Assembly (NCBI GenBank): GCA_016784425.1
Contig: JADHUQ010000001.1
Location: 1 to 46,571 of the forward strand
Direction: 5' to 3'
Length of the DNA: 46,571 nucleotides
DNA from: Candidatus Delongbacteria bacterium
GTDB taxonomy: Bacteria > CAIWAD01 > BS150m-G50
Of this stretch, positions 23,930-33,114 are shown piece by piece. Position 1 is the stretch's first letter, and the number at the start of each line of letters is the position of its first letter. The notes beneath the pieces were generated by a model, which was not told where the DNA came from, did not search any database, and was given only the letters and a program-made list of their open reading frames with translations. A program made the position numbers and the translations under genes.

Positions 23930-25453
23930 TTATTCCAGACTGCCGAGGCTCTCCTCAACCGCATCCAGAATCTCGCAGGACTCTACCAACGCCTTCATCG
24001 CGTTGTGGTCATTGTACAGCGGTCGATCGACATCGAGAAAATCGACATGCCTGCGTATCACATCGTGGGCAATCCGTACTCCGGTACCCGGGGTGAAGTC
24101 ACGTAAATCGAGCGCCTGGGCGGCAGCCATCAGTTCGATCCCGAGTACGCCATAAGCGTTATCCAGGATTTGACCATTCTTGATGGCTGTATTCATTCCC
24201 ATGGAGACGAAATCCTCCTGGTCGGCCGCAGCTGGTATTGAAGCCACAGAAGCTGGTGCCGACAACATACGCTGCTCGACGATCTGCATATCGGCGGTAT
24301 ACTGGCTCAGCATCATACCGGAGTACATGCCGGCCCCTTTCGTCAGGAACGCGGGGAGGCCGACACTCAGAGCCGGATTGAGCAACCGATTGAGACGACG
24401 CTCCGATAGTACGCTTACCATGGTCACGGCCGCACTGATCATATCCATCGGCAGGGAAACCGGGGAGCCCTGGAAATTGGCACCGGTAAGGGTTAACTCC
24501 TCTTCCGGAAAGAAAATCGGGTTGTCACCAACCCCATTCAGTTCGATTTCCACCTGCTTCCTGGCATAGGCGACCGCGTCATGTGCCGCCCCGATAACCT
24601 GGGGTGTGGATCGCATCGAGTAGGCATCCTGCACCTTTATCTTGATCCTGCCGGTCAGCAGTTCGCTACCCTCAATCATCTTTTTAATCGCTGTGGCACT
24701 GCGGACAGCACCCGGGAATCCGCGCACCTGGTGCAGCCGCACGTCATATGGTTTGAGATTGGCGGTCAAACCCTCCAGGCTCATGGCGGCGGCAATTTCC
24801 GCCTGTTTTAGCCAGCGATTGATATCGAAGAGCTGTATCGCGCTCATTGCCGTCAGCAGGTTGGAACCGTTGATAATTGCGAGACCATCACGCGCCTGCA
24901 GACCGGGAATTTCGATACCGGCCCGTTCCAGCGCTTCCTTTCCCGGCAACCGTACTCCCCGGTAGAAGGCCTCCCCCTCACCCATCATCAACAGAGCTAT
25001 CTGGGACATCGGCGCCAGATCACCGCTGGCACCAACCGAACCTTTCTGGCAGACGACCGGCGTGACTCCCGCGTTGAGCATCGCCACCAGCGTCTCTGTA
25101 ATCTGGAAACGACAGCCGGAGTGGCCATGCGCGTGCACATTGATGCGTCCGACCATGGCGCCCCGCACATATTCGATGGGAGCCGGTGGCCCGATTCCAG
25201 CAGCGTGATTGTAAATAAGGAATCGCTGGAACTGTTTAACCTGTTCATCGTCCAGTACTACTTCGGAAAACTCGCCAATACCGGTGTTGACACCGTACAT
25301 GATCTCACGGGCGTCAATTTTCCGTTCCAGCATCAGGCGACACCGCTTGATCCGCTCCAGCGCCAGGGGATGCAGTTCGACCGGTTCTCCCTGCCGGGCT
25401 ACCTGAACCAATTTCTCAATGGTTAATCCGGAACCGTCCAGAACAACGCTCAT
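23930..25453 (-). CDS. hutH: MIO-type aromatic amino acid / histidine ammonia-lyase
   Basis: A 507-residue lyase that deaminates an amino acid without cofactor, using the MIO group made from Ala142-Ser143-Gly144 in GSVGASGDLAP. Tyr53 (MYGVNTGIG) and His83 (YNHAAGIG) match known HutH positions, which favours histidine. However, the substrate-binding region near the C-terminus reads SMGMNTAIKNGQILDNAYG, where HutH proteins have a Glu (AENVRG type) that binds the imidazole; here it is Asp. Tyrosine ammonia-lyases and aminomutases have similar SMG.N.A segments. No hutU, hutI or hutG is nearby. Start ATG has GAGGAG upstream. Histidine is the default call, with other aromatic substrates possible. 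Confidence 0.82.
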   Translation of the reverse strand: MSVVLDGSGLTIEKLVQVARQGEPVELHPLALERIKRCRLMLERKIDAREIMYGVNTGIGEFSEVVLDDEQVKQFQRFLIYNHAAGIGPPAPIEYVRGAMVGRINVHAHGHSGCRFQITETLVAMLNAGVTPVVCQKGSVGASGDLAPMSQIALLMMGEGEAFYRGVRLPGKEALERAGIEIPGLQARDGLAIINGSNLLTAMSAIQLFDINRWLKQAEIAAAMSLEGLTANLKPYDVRLHQVRGFPGAVRSATAIKKMIEGSELLTGRIKIKVQDAYSMRSTPQVIGAAHDAVAYARKQVEIELNGVGDNPIFFPEEELTLTGANFQGSPVSLPMDMISAAVTMVSVLSERRLNRLLNPALSVGLPAFLTKGAGMYSGMMLSQYTADMQIVEQRMLSAPASVASIPAAADQEDFVSMGMNTAIKNGQILDNAYGVLGIELMAAAQALDLRDFTPGTGVRIAHDVIRRHVDFLDVDRPLYNDHNAMKALVESCEILDAVEESLGSLE

Positions 25454-25572
25454 TTTTATCTCCTCAAAATTTCCAGGCTAACCGCTTCATCTGCAGAATT
25501 ACTGTAGGGCTGAGCGGTAAAGGGGTTATCAAAGTTGCCTGCTGCCAGGCACTATTATTTTTGATTGCACCG

Positions 25573-26166
25573 CTATTCAGGCAGATACCCCTGCTCGACC
25601 GCCTCCCTGATCAGCTGCTCAGCATATTCCCACAGCGCCGGAGCGCCATCAACAATCTGGTGATTTCGTGCCGCCACCTGCTGACTGGTAATACCGTGTC
25701 TCCGCCAGGCGCCCCCACCGTCGGCAAAATTACTCAACATCGGCTGCAGGCGATCGACAGCAGCGGCAAAACGTGCGGTTACAGTTTTGCGCGCCTCAAA
25801 TTCGTCCCAGAGGGTGCGCAGCCCGGTTGCCTGGTCCACCGGCAGCAACCCGAATATCCGATCGGCAGCCAACCGCTCCCGATCCGGTTTGGTCGCTTCA
25901 CCGGCGTGGTCATAGGCGAATGTATCACCGGCATCTATTTCCACCAGGTCATGTATCACGACCATCTTCAACGCTTTCAATATATCGAGCTGATCCTGAT
26001 CAGCATATTCGCTCAACACGATGATCATCAGGGCCAGGTGCCAGGAATGCTCGGCGTCATTCTCACGGCGTCCACCTTTCAGCACAGATGTCTGCCGAAA
26101 AACTCCCTTTAGAAGCTCAACCTCCTTGATAAAACTCAGCTGTTGAATGAGCCGTTCGCTGGCCAT
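25573..26166 (-). CDS. HD-domain phosphohydrolase (YfbR/HDDC2-like)
   Basis: A 197-residue HD hydrolase. Metal ligands are seen in order: His in DAEHSWHLAL, His-Asp in VVIHDLVEIDAGD, and the distal Asp in AAAVDRLQPM. The order AEHSWH...HDLVEIDAGD is typical for the HD_3 group of 5'-deoxynucleotidases and related phosphohydrolases, which act on dNMPs. Length is normal. It lies upstream of hutH on the same strand with a 119-base gap that contains a TGCCTG/CAGGCA hairpin, so the two may be separate units. Substrate not known. Confidence 0.88.
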   Translation of the reverse strand: MASERLIQQLSFIKEVELLKGVFRQTSVLKGGRRENDAEHSWHLALMIIVLSEYADQDQLDILKALKMVVIHDLVEIDAGDTFAYDHAGEATKPDRERLAADRIFGLLPVDQATGLRTLWDEFEARKTVTARFAAAVDRLQPMLSNFADGGGAWRRHGITSQQVAARNHQIVDGAPALWEYAEQLIREAVEQGYLPE

Positions 26167-26407
26167 TTGTTACCACCGGTTATTAGGATACACTTTTTAT
26201 GTTCTCTGCAAGGGGCTGGCGAAACCTTTGTCACCGCAGATCGGTCAGGCAGGAAAACTGCTGCTTCGCTCTGCCCTGCAGCACACTGCAGCTGCGCTGT
26301 CATTGTCGGTGCGGAAAGACTGATGAAATAACCACACAGACTGGACTAAGGCAAACAGAGTTTCATCAAAGCAGCAAAATCCCACCCGCAGGTTTTTACC
26401 GACCCAT
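26167..26407. other. Intergenic region without recognised gene
   Basis: 241 bases between two minus-strand genes. Short open frames here have neither ribosome binding sites nor protein features. No clear terminator for the transporter gene was found. Confidence 0.45.
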
Positions 26408-27310
26408 TCAGGATCGCTTGCCGACCACGCTGACTGCTGGTGCGGATCGTTGCAGCACAATTCCGAGAACTATCAGGAGTAGACCGAGGATGGCAGTGTA
26501 ATGTATCTGTTCTCCAACCAGTTGGTGGATCCAGATCAACGATATAAAAGGAGTCAGGTAGATAGCGTTTAGAGGGAGGGCTGGGTTGCGTGCCAGTGAA
26601 AGCGCCCTCAGCCAGAAAAAGAAGGTGAACCCCATCTCGAACAGTCCGATATAAAATGCTCCACCCAGTTCAGCCAGGGCTGGAAGTTCCACCATCCCCC
26701 GAAACGGGAGCGCGCAGACGAGATAGAGCGAACCCCAGCTGAAGGCCATAGCCAGCTTGAGCAGGTCATCGCGTTGATCCCGCAGGTTGAGCAGCCAGAA
26801 GAGCGCCCACAGGCCGGTGCTGCTCAATGCCAGCACGACGCCACTCAGCTCCCCCGGTCCCGGTACCACCAGGTTGCCCCGGGTGACTACCAGCAGGACG
26901 CCGGTATAACTCACAACCAGCGCCAGCATTTTGCGCCAGGTCAGCTGTTGCTTTAACAACGGAACCGACAACAGCATCAGCATCAACGGCCAGGTGAAGT
27001 TGAGCGGTTGCGCCTGTTGCGCCGGCAGCAGTTTGTAGGCGTTGAAAAGCACCAGGTAGTAGAGTACGGGGTTGAGCGCACCCTGCAGAGCTGACAACGC
27101 CAATTCCCGGGATGATTGCTGTCGGAGCAGCACTCTGCCGCCGCGGGCCAGCAGTAATACCCAGAGCAGCAGGGTGGAGGTGAGTGTGGCCAGCAGCAGG
27201 AGGTCGGCGACCGGCAGCCTGCGCAGAACCAGTTTGAAAACAGCAGCAACTGTGGACCACCAGAAAATCGTCAACAGAAGATAGATATTGGCCTGATGAT
27301 CCCTCGTCAT
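26408..27310 (-). CDS. EamA/DMT-family transporter
   Basis: A 300-residue protein with ten predicted membrane helices in two EamA repeats (first repeat starts IYLLLTIFWWSTVAAVFKLVLRRLP; second repeat around LSGVVLALSSTGLWALFWLLNLR). The N-terminal FWWS and the closing LLLIVLGIVLQR are typical of drug/metabolite transporters. Substrate unknown. The start codon overlaps the stop of the upstream ybaK-like gene (TAATG), so the two are translationally coupled. This is one of three EamA proteins in the window. Confidence 0.88.
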   Translation of the reverse strand: MTRDHQANIYLLLTIFWWSTVAAVFKLVLRRLPVADLLLLATLTSTLLLWVLLLARGGRVLLRQQSSRELALSALQGALNPVLYYLVLFNAYKLLPAQQAQPLNFTWPLMLMLLSVPLLKQQLTWRKMLALVVSYTGVLLVVTRGNLVVPGPGELSGVVLALSSTGLWALFWLLNLRDQRDDLLKLAMAFSWGSLYLVCALPFRGMVELPALAELGGAFYIGLFEMGFTFFFWLRALSLARNPALPLNAIYLTPFISLIWIHQLVGEQIHYTAILGLLLIVLGIVLQRSAPAVSVVGKRS

Positions 27311-27807
27311 TATCGGTTCTGTTTTTTTGTAGCTGCCTGCACCATAACCGGGTGGAGTAAACGTACCAGCTCCCGGGGAGTCATCTCGATCAACAAGCCC
27401 CTCTTACCGCCGTTGATATAGAGGCGCGACAGTTGCATAATCGATTTCTCCGCGAAGACTCTCAGTTTGCGCCTGGTTCCGAAAGGGGAAGTTCCACCCA
27501 CCAGATAACCGGTGATTTTCTGTGCCTGAGCCGGGGGGCAGGTTTGGATCGCCCGGACACCGAGTTGCCTTGCCAGTTGCTGCAGTGAAACCTCACGATC
27601 GCCATGCATCAACATTAAAAGGGGTTCAGCATTGGTGTCGATCAAAACCACGGTTTTAACCACTTCAAATTCAGCCGCCCCCGACTCCCTGGCTGCCACA
27701 CCGGTCCCCCCATGTTCCTCGTAATTGTAAAGATGTGTTTCAAAACTTGCCTTCCGGGTGCGCAACCAGCGGATACCGGTTGTGACGGGGACACGCGGAT
27801 TTCTCAC
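27310..27807 (-). CDS. ybaK: YbaK/EbsC-type aminoacyl-tRNA deacylase
   Basis: A 165-residue trans-editing protein of the YbaK group, which hydrolyses mischarged Cys-tRNA(Pro) or similar. Features: ASFETHLYNYEEHGG at the N-terminus, VVKTVVLIDTNAEPLLMLMHGDREVSL in the centre, the conserved catalytic Lys in VVKTVV, GYLVGGTSPFGTRRKLRVF (motif GGxSPxG) and INGGKRGLLIEM. The frame extends upstream to 27987, but GTG at 27807 has GGGAGG five bases before it and gives the normal family length, so this start is preferred. Confidence 0.9.
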   Translation of the reverse strand: MRNPRVPVTTGIRWLRTRKASFETHLYNYEEHGGTGVAARESGAAEFEVVKTVVLIDTNAEPLLMLMHGDREVSLQQLARQLGVRAIQTCPPAQAQKITGYLVGGTSPFGTRRKLRVFAEKSIMQLSRLYINGGKRGLLIEMTPRELVRLLHPVMVQAATKKQNR

Positions 27808-27974
27808 TGACACCTCCCTGAATGACAGGAATTCTGATAAATGACCCGTTTGAAGATGGTCAAAGAACCGCATAAGTTCAACCGGCTCGATTATAGACCT
27901 TAATGTATTGGCCAGTAAAAAAGCGACCACTGAAATCACCAAACTTAGAATATTTTTAGCATAAGCGAAAAGAG

Positions 27975-28003
27975 TTGACAATTTCACGATTAGTGCTTAC
28001 ATA
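27975..28003 (+). promoter_or_regulatory. Sigma-70 promoter
   Basis: Consensus TTGACA (27975-27980), 17-base spacer, TACATA (27998-28003). Expected start near 28010. Confidence 0.65.
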
Positions 28004-28009
28004 AAGTCT

Positions 28010-28143
28010 GAGGGAGGGTGGTTCCGACCACCTGATTATAGATAGATTCACAAACGGACTACGCTACTCAACCAAATCTGTGAGAGGAAATGATTGATTT
28101 GTCCGTGCGCGGGGCATACTGCGGTGTGACCCCGCTTTTTTTT
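28010..28143 (+). ncRNA. Candidate small structured RNA or leader before GH18 gene
   Basis: About 135 bases from a good promoter to a terminator. Hairpin 1: GGTGGT-TCCG-ACCACC near 28017-28032. Hairpin 2 is nested: ACGGA pairs with TCCGT, and CAAATC pairs with GATTTG inside it. Then the terminator stem. It may be an independent sRNA or a terminator-controlled leader of the GH18 gene (ATG 28255). No known family recognised. Confidence 0.4.
28109..28143 (+). terminator. Rho-independent terminator
   Basis: GCGGGG (28109-28114) with CCCCGC (28130-28135), then eight T. Confidence 0.8.
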
Positions 28144-28254
28144 GGTAATCTGGCTGACTCTTCCCCCCTCCGAATTGCTTTCCCGCTTGGTTGATTGCTG
28201 ATTGGGTGTTTTCTTGATGTGGAAACCTGGATCACACCGTTCAGCGAGAATATC

Positions 28255-29667
28255 ATGGCAGCAGGTCTGTTAATCTGTTTCTGTATGGTAGCAACAACAT
28301 TGCTGCCGATGGAATTTTCCCAGGCGTCACCAGCGGCCTTGAACCAGGAGGGCTCCTTTCCCTCTATCCATCAACTGCAACTGCAACAGAACTTTCCAGA
28401 TTTAATACCCCCGGGTGGAATCCCCCCCCAATATATCCCGCTGGCTTCCGGACGGGATCGGCTTGAACGCAATCTGGTTGGTTTTCTGCCCTACTGGATG
28501 GGCACCAGCTGGCAGAATTTCCCACCGCAACTGGTGACACATGTCTGCTGGTTCGCCCTGGAGCTGAACGCTGCCGGCGGGATTGACGCTCAACATGGTT
28601 GGCCGGACGGTCCCCTGGTTGACTACTTTCACAGCCATGGCGTACCGGTGCTGGTAACGGCGACCCTGTTTGGTGGGGCCGACCTGGCAACTTTGCTGAA
28701 CTCACCGACCTACCGGGCTAATGCCTGCAACAATATGCTGGAACGGATGCGGGCGGGAGACGCGGACGGTATCATGATCGATTTCGAACAGTTGCCCGCC
28801 AGCCAGTACTGGAATATGCTCACCTTCATGAATGAGTTGAGGTCGGCAGTTGACCAGGCGGGTGTGGAAGATGGGCGTCTCTACCGGCTTATGGTCTGCA
28901 CCCCGGCGGTGGACTGGGCTGGGAGTTACGGCTACAGTGGGCTTTCCGACTGCTGTGATGCACTGTTTATCATGTGTTACAATTACTACTGGAGTGGTTC
29001 CACCACTACCGGACCGGTCGCACCTGCCAGCGGTTGGGGCAATTACAATGTCGACTGGTCGGTGCAGGACCATCTAAATTATAACGGTAACCGGCCCGAT
29101 AAGTTACTGGTCGGGATGCCCTGGTACGGCTATGACTGGCCCTGTCTGTCTGCCGAACCGGGTACAGCCACCAGTGGGGCAGGTACCGCAAGAATTTATT
29201 CCTCCGCTCGCGACCTGGCCCTGGAACAAGGCTGGCAACGTGAGACAATCGCGCAAACACCCTGGACACCCTATCTCGCTGAAGGATGGCGTCAATGCTG
29301 GCATGAGGACACTGTCAGTCTGGGCCTGAAACTGGATCTGGTAGAAATCTATGACTTGCAGGGCGCAGGTGTCTGGGCGCTGGGATACCAGGGGGAGTGG
29401 AGTGAGGTCTGGGTTCAGATTGAACAGCGTCTGGTTGGGGAGCCCCCTGGCGGTGTCGCTGATCTGCAGATAGAATTACATGATGGTGGCGTGCGACTGA
29501 GCTGGTCTCCACTGCCGGGTGCTACTGCCTACATGATACACGCCTCCAGCGATCCCTACTTTTCACCCACCCCCGGAACCCTGCTTTTTACCCAGGCTGC
29601 AACCTGGTTTAACGCACCGGCAAGCGATTCGGCCTGTTTCTACCGGGTGGTTGGAGTTATCGAATGA
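28255..29667 (+). CDS. Exported GH18-family protein with C-terminal FN3-like domain
   Basis: A 470-residue exported protein. Residues 1-24 (MAAGLLICFCMVATTLLP...SQA) are a signal peptide. The GH18 barrel begins near NLVGFLPYWMG; the catalytic signature is DGIMIDFEQ, with the acid Glu and the preceding Asp retained. Later strands VCTPAVDWAG, DALFIMCYNYYWSG, KLLVGMPWYGYDW and GVWALGYQGEW follow the order seen in chitinases and spore-cortex hydrolases. Residues about 395-470 (VADLQIELHDGGVRLSWSPLPGATAYMIHASSDPYF) resemble fibronectin type III. Probable role: cleavage of chitin- or peptidoglycan-like glycans, or binding. Start at ATG 28255 is chosen over a TTG at 28195 because the signal peptide begins there; the binding site is weak. 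Confidence 0.85.
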   Translation: MAAGLLICFCMVATTLLPMEFSQASPAALNQEGSFPSIHQLQLQQNFPDLIPPGGIPPQYIPLASGRDRLERNLVGFLPYWMGTSWQNFPPQLVTHVCWFALELNAAGGIDAQHGWPDGPLVDYFHSHGVPVLVTATLFGGADLATLLNSPTYRANACNNMLERMRAGDADGIMIDFEQLPASQYWNMLTFMNELRSAVDQAGVEDGRLYRLMVCTPAVDWAGSYGYSGLSDCCDALFIMCYNYYWSGSTTTGPVAPASGWGNYNVDWSVQDHLNYNGNRPDKLLVGMPWYGYDWPCLSAEPGTATSGAGTARIYSSARDLALEQGWQRETIAQTPWTPYLAEGWRQCWHEDTVSLGLKLDLVEIYDLQGAGVWALGYQGEWSEVWVQIEQRLVGEPPGGVADLQIELHDGGVRLSWSPLPGATAYMIHASSDPYFSPTPGTLLFTQAATWFNAPASDSACFYRVVGVIE

Positions 29668-30551
29668 GCGGGGAACTCGCCGCCATCCTGACAGCTGCCT
29701 GTTTCGCCTATAACGCGATCCTCTTCAACATCGCCGGAAGGCGCGTTACTTCGCCGGTAGTCAACCGTATGCGCCTGCTGGGGGCACTGGTCGTACTGGC
29801 GAGCCTGCACTGGATTTTGCGTGGCACTCCCTTTCCCCTCGATGCGGGATGGGAACGTTTTAACTGGCTGGCGGTTTCCGCTATCATCGGGTTTGTCCTG
29901 GGTGACGCCGCCCTCTTCGAGGCGTTGGTACGTATTGGTGCCCGTTACACCGTATTGCTGACAACCCTGATCCCGATTTTCAGCAGTCTGATCGCCTGGC
30001 TGCTCCTGGGCGAACGAATACTGCTCACAGAATGGGGCTTTATCCTCCTGACGATGGCCGGTATTGCCTGGGTTATCACTGAACGGCGTACTACTGGAAT
30101 TGTATCACGTCGCCACCTCTTTACCGGGTTGGGGCTGGGAATCTTCGCAGCGTTGGCACAGGCCACAGGTCTGGTTTTCAGCAAGTTGGGACTGAGTGAT
30201 GAGTATTCGGTGTTTTCTGCAACCCTGGTTCGTATTGCAGTGGCCACGTTGATCCTCTGGCTCCCGATCATGCTGCGTCGTCGGGTGGGTGAGGATTTCA
30301 GGAGACTTAAGGACCGGGTAGCTCGCAACGCGCTTTTGAAAGGTACTTTCGTGGGACCGGTCGCAGGTGTAATGCTCTCCCTTTACGCGGTACAGCAGGT
30401 GCGGGTTGGTATTGCCTCGACGCTGATGTCATTGATCCCCATATTCCTGCTGCCGCTGGGATGGTTTATGCTGAAAGAGAGAGTTTCCTGGCGAGCGCTG
30501 CTGGGTACAATACTGGCGGTAAGTGGCGCAGCCGGGCTGCTGCTCGGGTAA
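29664..30551 (+). CDS. EamA/DMT-family transporter
   Basis: A 295-residue protein with ten predicted helices in two EamA domains (LAAILTAACFAYNAILF at the start; second repeat FTGLGLGIFAALAQATGLVF; final LLGTILAVSGAAGLLLG). The conserved SLIPIFSSLIAWLLLGE-type helix is seen twice (TTLIPIFSSLIAWLLLGE and MSLIPIFLLPLGWFMLKE). Its ATG overlaps the GH18 stop by four bases (ATGA), so the two are translated together even though their functions look unrelated. Substrate unknown. Confidence 0.88.
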   Translation: MSGELAAILTAACFAYNAILFNIAGRRVTSPVVNRMRLLGALVVLASLHWILRGTPFPLDAGWERFNWLAVSAIIGFVLGDAALFEALVRIGARYTVLLTTLIPIFSSLIAWLLLGERILLTEWGFILLTMAGIAWVITERRTTGIVSRRHLFTGLGLGIFAALAQATGLVFSKLGLSDEYSVFSATLVRIAVATLILWLPIMLRRRVGEDFRRLKDRVARNALLKGTFVGPVAGVMLSLYAVQQVRVGIASTLMSLIPIFLLPLGWFMLKERVSWRALLGTILAVSGAAGLLLG

Positions 30552-30605
30552 TGCCAACGAGGACTGGAAAAGGCACGATCATCTCCCGCCAGTCAGGTTT
30601 CAATA

Positions 30606-30624
30606 GTTGCAGGTTGACTGCAAC
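30606..30624 (+). other. Hairpin between EamA and TonB-receptor genes
   Basis: GTTGCAG and CTGCAAC form a perfect seven-pair stem with loop GTTGA. No T run follows; an RNA-stabilising or weak termination role is possible. Confidence 0.35.
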
Positions 30625-30681
30625 CGGGTTGAACATTTCCTCTTCTAAACGGAAGTGAAGAACAGAGGAGTGGAGTCTGTT

Positions 30682-33072
30682 TTGAAGGAGAAAATGACGA
30701 TCATACCTCTTTGTCTCACACTGTTTATTGCACTGCCTGTGTTATTACCTGCAGCCGAGGGCATCGTCCGTGGCACAGTACACGATGGTGTAACTCTGCA
30801 GCCCCTGGGCGGAACCAATGTGACGATTGAAGGATCCACCGCCGGTGCTGCCACCGACAGCAACGGTGTATTTGAAATAAGGCTGGTCCCGCCCGGCACC
30901 TTGCAGCTGAGGGCGAGTCGTCTGGGTTACAGCTCGCGGGTGTTGACTGCGGTAGTTGTGCATGCAGAACGTATCACACAGGTCGAATTCAAGCTGCAGC
31001 AGCAACTCGAACAGATGGACACGGTTGAGGTGGTCGCCCACGCCGAGTATTTCGACGCTCCCCGCGAAATGAAAGTCAGCACCCAGACCATGCGCTTCGA
31101 GGAGATCCGCCGTGCTGCCGGTGGTATCGAGGACATTCAACGTGTCGTACAACAGCTGCCGGGTGTTGTCTCCACTACCGATCAGGATAATGAAGTGATC
31201 GTACGGGGTGGTAATCCAAACGAGAACATGTTCCTGCTGGACGGACTGGAACTACCCAACATCAACCACTTTGGAGTGCAGGGGGCCGGGGGCGGACCAA
31301 TCGGCATGCTGAATAATGAACTTGTCAGGGAGGTCGATTTTCTGGCAGGTGCTTTCCCCGCCCGGTGGGACGGCAAACTTTCCAGCGTCATGGATATTTC
31401 CCTCCGCTCAGGACGTCGCGACCGGTTGCAGGGCAATATCAATCTCTCGATGTCCGGCGCGGGTGCTCTGCTGGAAGGTCCCGCTGGTGCAGGCACTTCC
31501 TGGATAGTTTCTTTTCGACGCAGCTATCTGTCACTGATTCACGGTGCTGTCGGGCTGACGGCGATTCCGGAGTACTGGAACAGCCAGTTGAAAGTGACCC
31601 ACCAGATAACACCCCTGCAGAAGCTGATGTTCAACGGTATCTATGGCGATGACTACATAAGTTTCAGCGATTCCGCGCAGACCGCCTACTCCCGTGGCGC
31701 GGAGGATGTAGACAGCCGGGGTCACCAGGGAGCCCTCGGTCTGACGCTGGATTCATACTGGTCGGAACGACACTACAGCCGTACTGTACTCGGGGTTTCG
31801 GAAAACTACTGGGATCTGCTGGTAAAGAAGGACAAGGTGGAATGGGTCACCATTAACAACCGGGAGCGTCTCTGGCAGCTGCGCAGTGACCATACCTGGC
31901 AGTTGACCCACCGCCTGGAGCTGTACGCCGGGGCTTACTGGAAGACCTTCCAGAGTGACTATGATGAGGTCATCTCCGCCGACACCGTTTTCTACTACGA
32001 TCCTGCTGATCCTGCGGAAGATCCGGAACCGGTTGGTTGGGATCCGGAGCATATCGAACCACGTCATGCTGTTGACTGGTCCGGGTATGATCAACTGCCC
32101 GGTGGCTACTTTGAATTCAAGCTCAACTGGCACCGCTTCTTCATTCGCCCCGGTGTACACCTGATGTATACCGGTTGGAGCGATGAGTTGACCTTTTCAC
32201 CACGTCTGGCTCTGGTTCTGCCCTCGTCCCCTGTCAGCTGGAAGGCAGCCTGGGGACGCAGCCACCAGCCACCCTCTCCCTCGCTTACCCATATTTACAA
32301 TAAGGATTCCCGGTTGTCACCCGCCTTCAGCGATCAGGTTGTTATCGGCGCTGAATGGCGTCCCCGCGATGATCTGAAGATTACGCTGACCGGTTATCAG
32401 CGCTGGTTCCGGAAAGTGCCAATCAGCAGGTCGCTTACAACTACCGACAGCCTGGATAGTGGTTTTGACTATGTTAATGCGGGGGAAGGGGATTCCCGTG
32501 GGGTGGAGTTCTTTATGCAGCAGCGGATGACGCGTGGTTATTACTACATCATCAGCCTCGCTGCGTCCCGCGCGGAACGGATTGATCCCCGTGACGGCAG
32601 CACCCGTCTGCCGGACAGCTGGGACTATCGTCAGGTCGTCTCGTTGAGCGGGGGGCGCAAGATTCCCTTCCACCATAAGCCCTGGTATCAACAGCTCAAA
32701 AAACAGTGGTGGTTCAATCTGATCGCCTGGTTGCCTGTTACACCGGCCGATGAACTGGAGCTGCTGCTGCATTATCGCTATCTGGGTGGGCGTCCCTACA
32801 CTGAATCCATCTACTATCCGGAACTGCGTCGCTGGCTGACCGACGGGTCGACTCCTTTCAACGGCGCCCGTTATCCGCACTATTCACGGTTGGACCTGCG
32901 GATTGACCGTCGCTTCTTTTTCGGGCGCACCAACCTGGTAACCTACCTGGAGGTGGAAAACCTGTTTGACCGTAAGAACATCTTCAAGCAGGACTATACC
33001 AGCGCCGGCGAACGGGTTGATATCCTGCAGTTCCGTCGTTTCATTGTCGGAGGGGTAGTATGGGAATTCTAA
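30682..33072 (+). CDS. TonB-dependent outer-membrane receptor with carboxypeptidase-regulatory-like domain
   Basis: A protein of about 796 residues. Signal peptide LTLFIALPVLLPAA, then a CarboxypepD_reg-like beta-sandwich (GIVRGTVHDGVTLQPLGGTNVTIEG ... GVFEIRLVPPGTLQLRASRLGYSS), then the plug (IQRVVQQLPGVVSTTDQDNEVIVRGGNPNENMFLLDGLELPNINHFG) and a 22-strand-type barrel that ends in Phe (GGVVWEF). This SusC-like layout is characteristic of Bacteroidota and relatives. It imports a large substrate with energy from TonB-ExbBD. No SusD lipoprotein gene is next to it, so the substrate is unknown. The frame is open to GTG 30655; TTG 30682 is chosen as it has GGAG six bases upstream and keeps a Lys-rich signal start; ATG 30694 is another option. 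Confidence 0.9.
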   Translation: MKEKMTIIPLCLTLFIALPVLLPAAEGIVRGTVHDGVTLQPLGGTNVTIEGSTAGAATDSNGVFEIRLVPPGTLQLRASRLGYSSRVLTAVVVHAERITQVEFKLQQQLEQMDTVEVVAHAEYFDAPREMKVSTQTMRFEEIRRAAGGIEDIQRVVQQLPGVVSTTDQDNEVIVRGGNPNENMFLLDGLELPNINHFGVQGAGGGPIGMLNNELVREVDFLAGAFPARWDGKLSSVMDISLRSGRRDRLQGNINLSMSGAGALLEGPAGAGTSWIVSFRRSYLSLIHGAVGLTAIPEYWNSQLKVTHQITPLQKLMFNGIYGDDYISFSDSAQTAYSRGAEDVDSRGHQGALGLTLDSYWSERHYSRTVLGVSENYWDLLVKKDKVEWVTINNRERLWQLRSDHTWQLTHRLELYAGAYWKTFQSDYDEVISADTVFYYDPADPAEDPEPVGWDPEHIEPRHAVDWSGYDQLPGGYFEFKLNWHRFFIRPGVHLMYTGWSDELTFSPRLALVLPSSPVSWKAAWGRSHQPPSPSLTHIYNKDSRLSPAFSDQVVIGAEWRPRDDLKITLTGYQRWFRKVPISRSLTTTDSLDSGFDYVNAGEGDSRGVEFFMQQRMTRGYYYIISLAASRAERIDPRDGSTRLPDSWDYRQVVSLSGGRKIPFHHKPWYQQLKKQWWFNLIAWLPVTPADELELLLHYRYLGGRPYTESIYYPELRRWLTDGSTPFNGARYPHYSRLDLRIDRRFFFGRTNLVTYLEVENLFDRKNIFKQDYTSAGERVDILQFRRFIVGGVVWEF

Positions 33073-33114
33073 GTTCAACCCAACCTGCGGCATAAAAATG
33101 GATGTAAGACAATA

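Larger units (their letters stand above)
27808..28254. other. Intergenic region holding a promoter and a terminated short RNA
   Basis: No protein gene is supported over about 450 bases between the divergent ybaK-like and GH18 genes. It contains the plus-strand promoter at 27975-28003, a candidate RNA at 28010-28143 and its terminator. A 34-codon frame from ATG 28089 crosses the terminator; its ribosome binding site is too close to be convincing. Confidence 0.5.

Noticed and set aside
27808..27987. In-frame upstream extension of the ybaK-like gene
   Set aside because: It would add 60 residues not seen in the family; a strong ribosome binding site supports GTG 27807.
28089..28193. 34-codon ORF crossing the terminator before the GH18 gene
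   Set aside because: The AGAGG is only two to three bases from the ATG, and the frame reads through the terminator stem; it may be chance.
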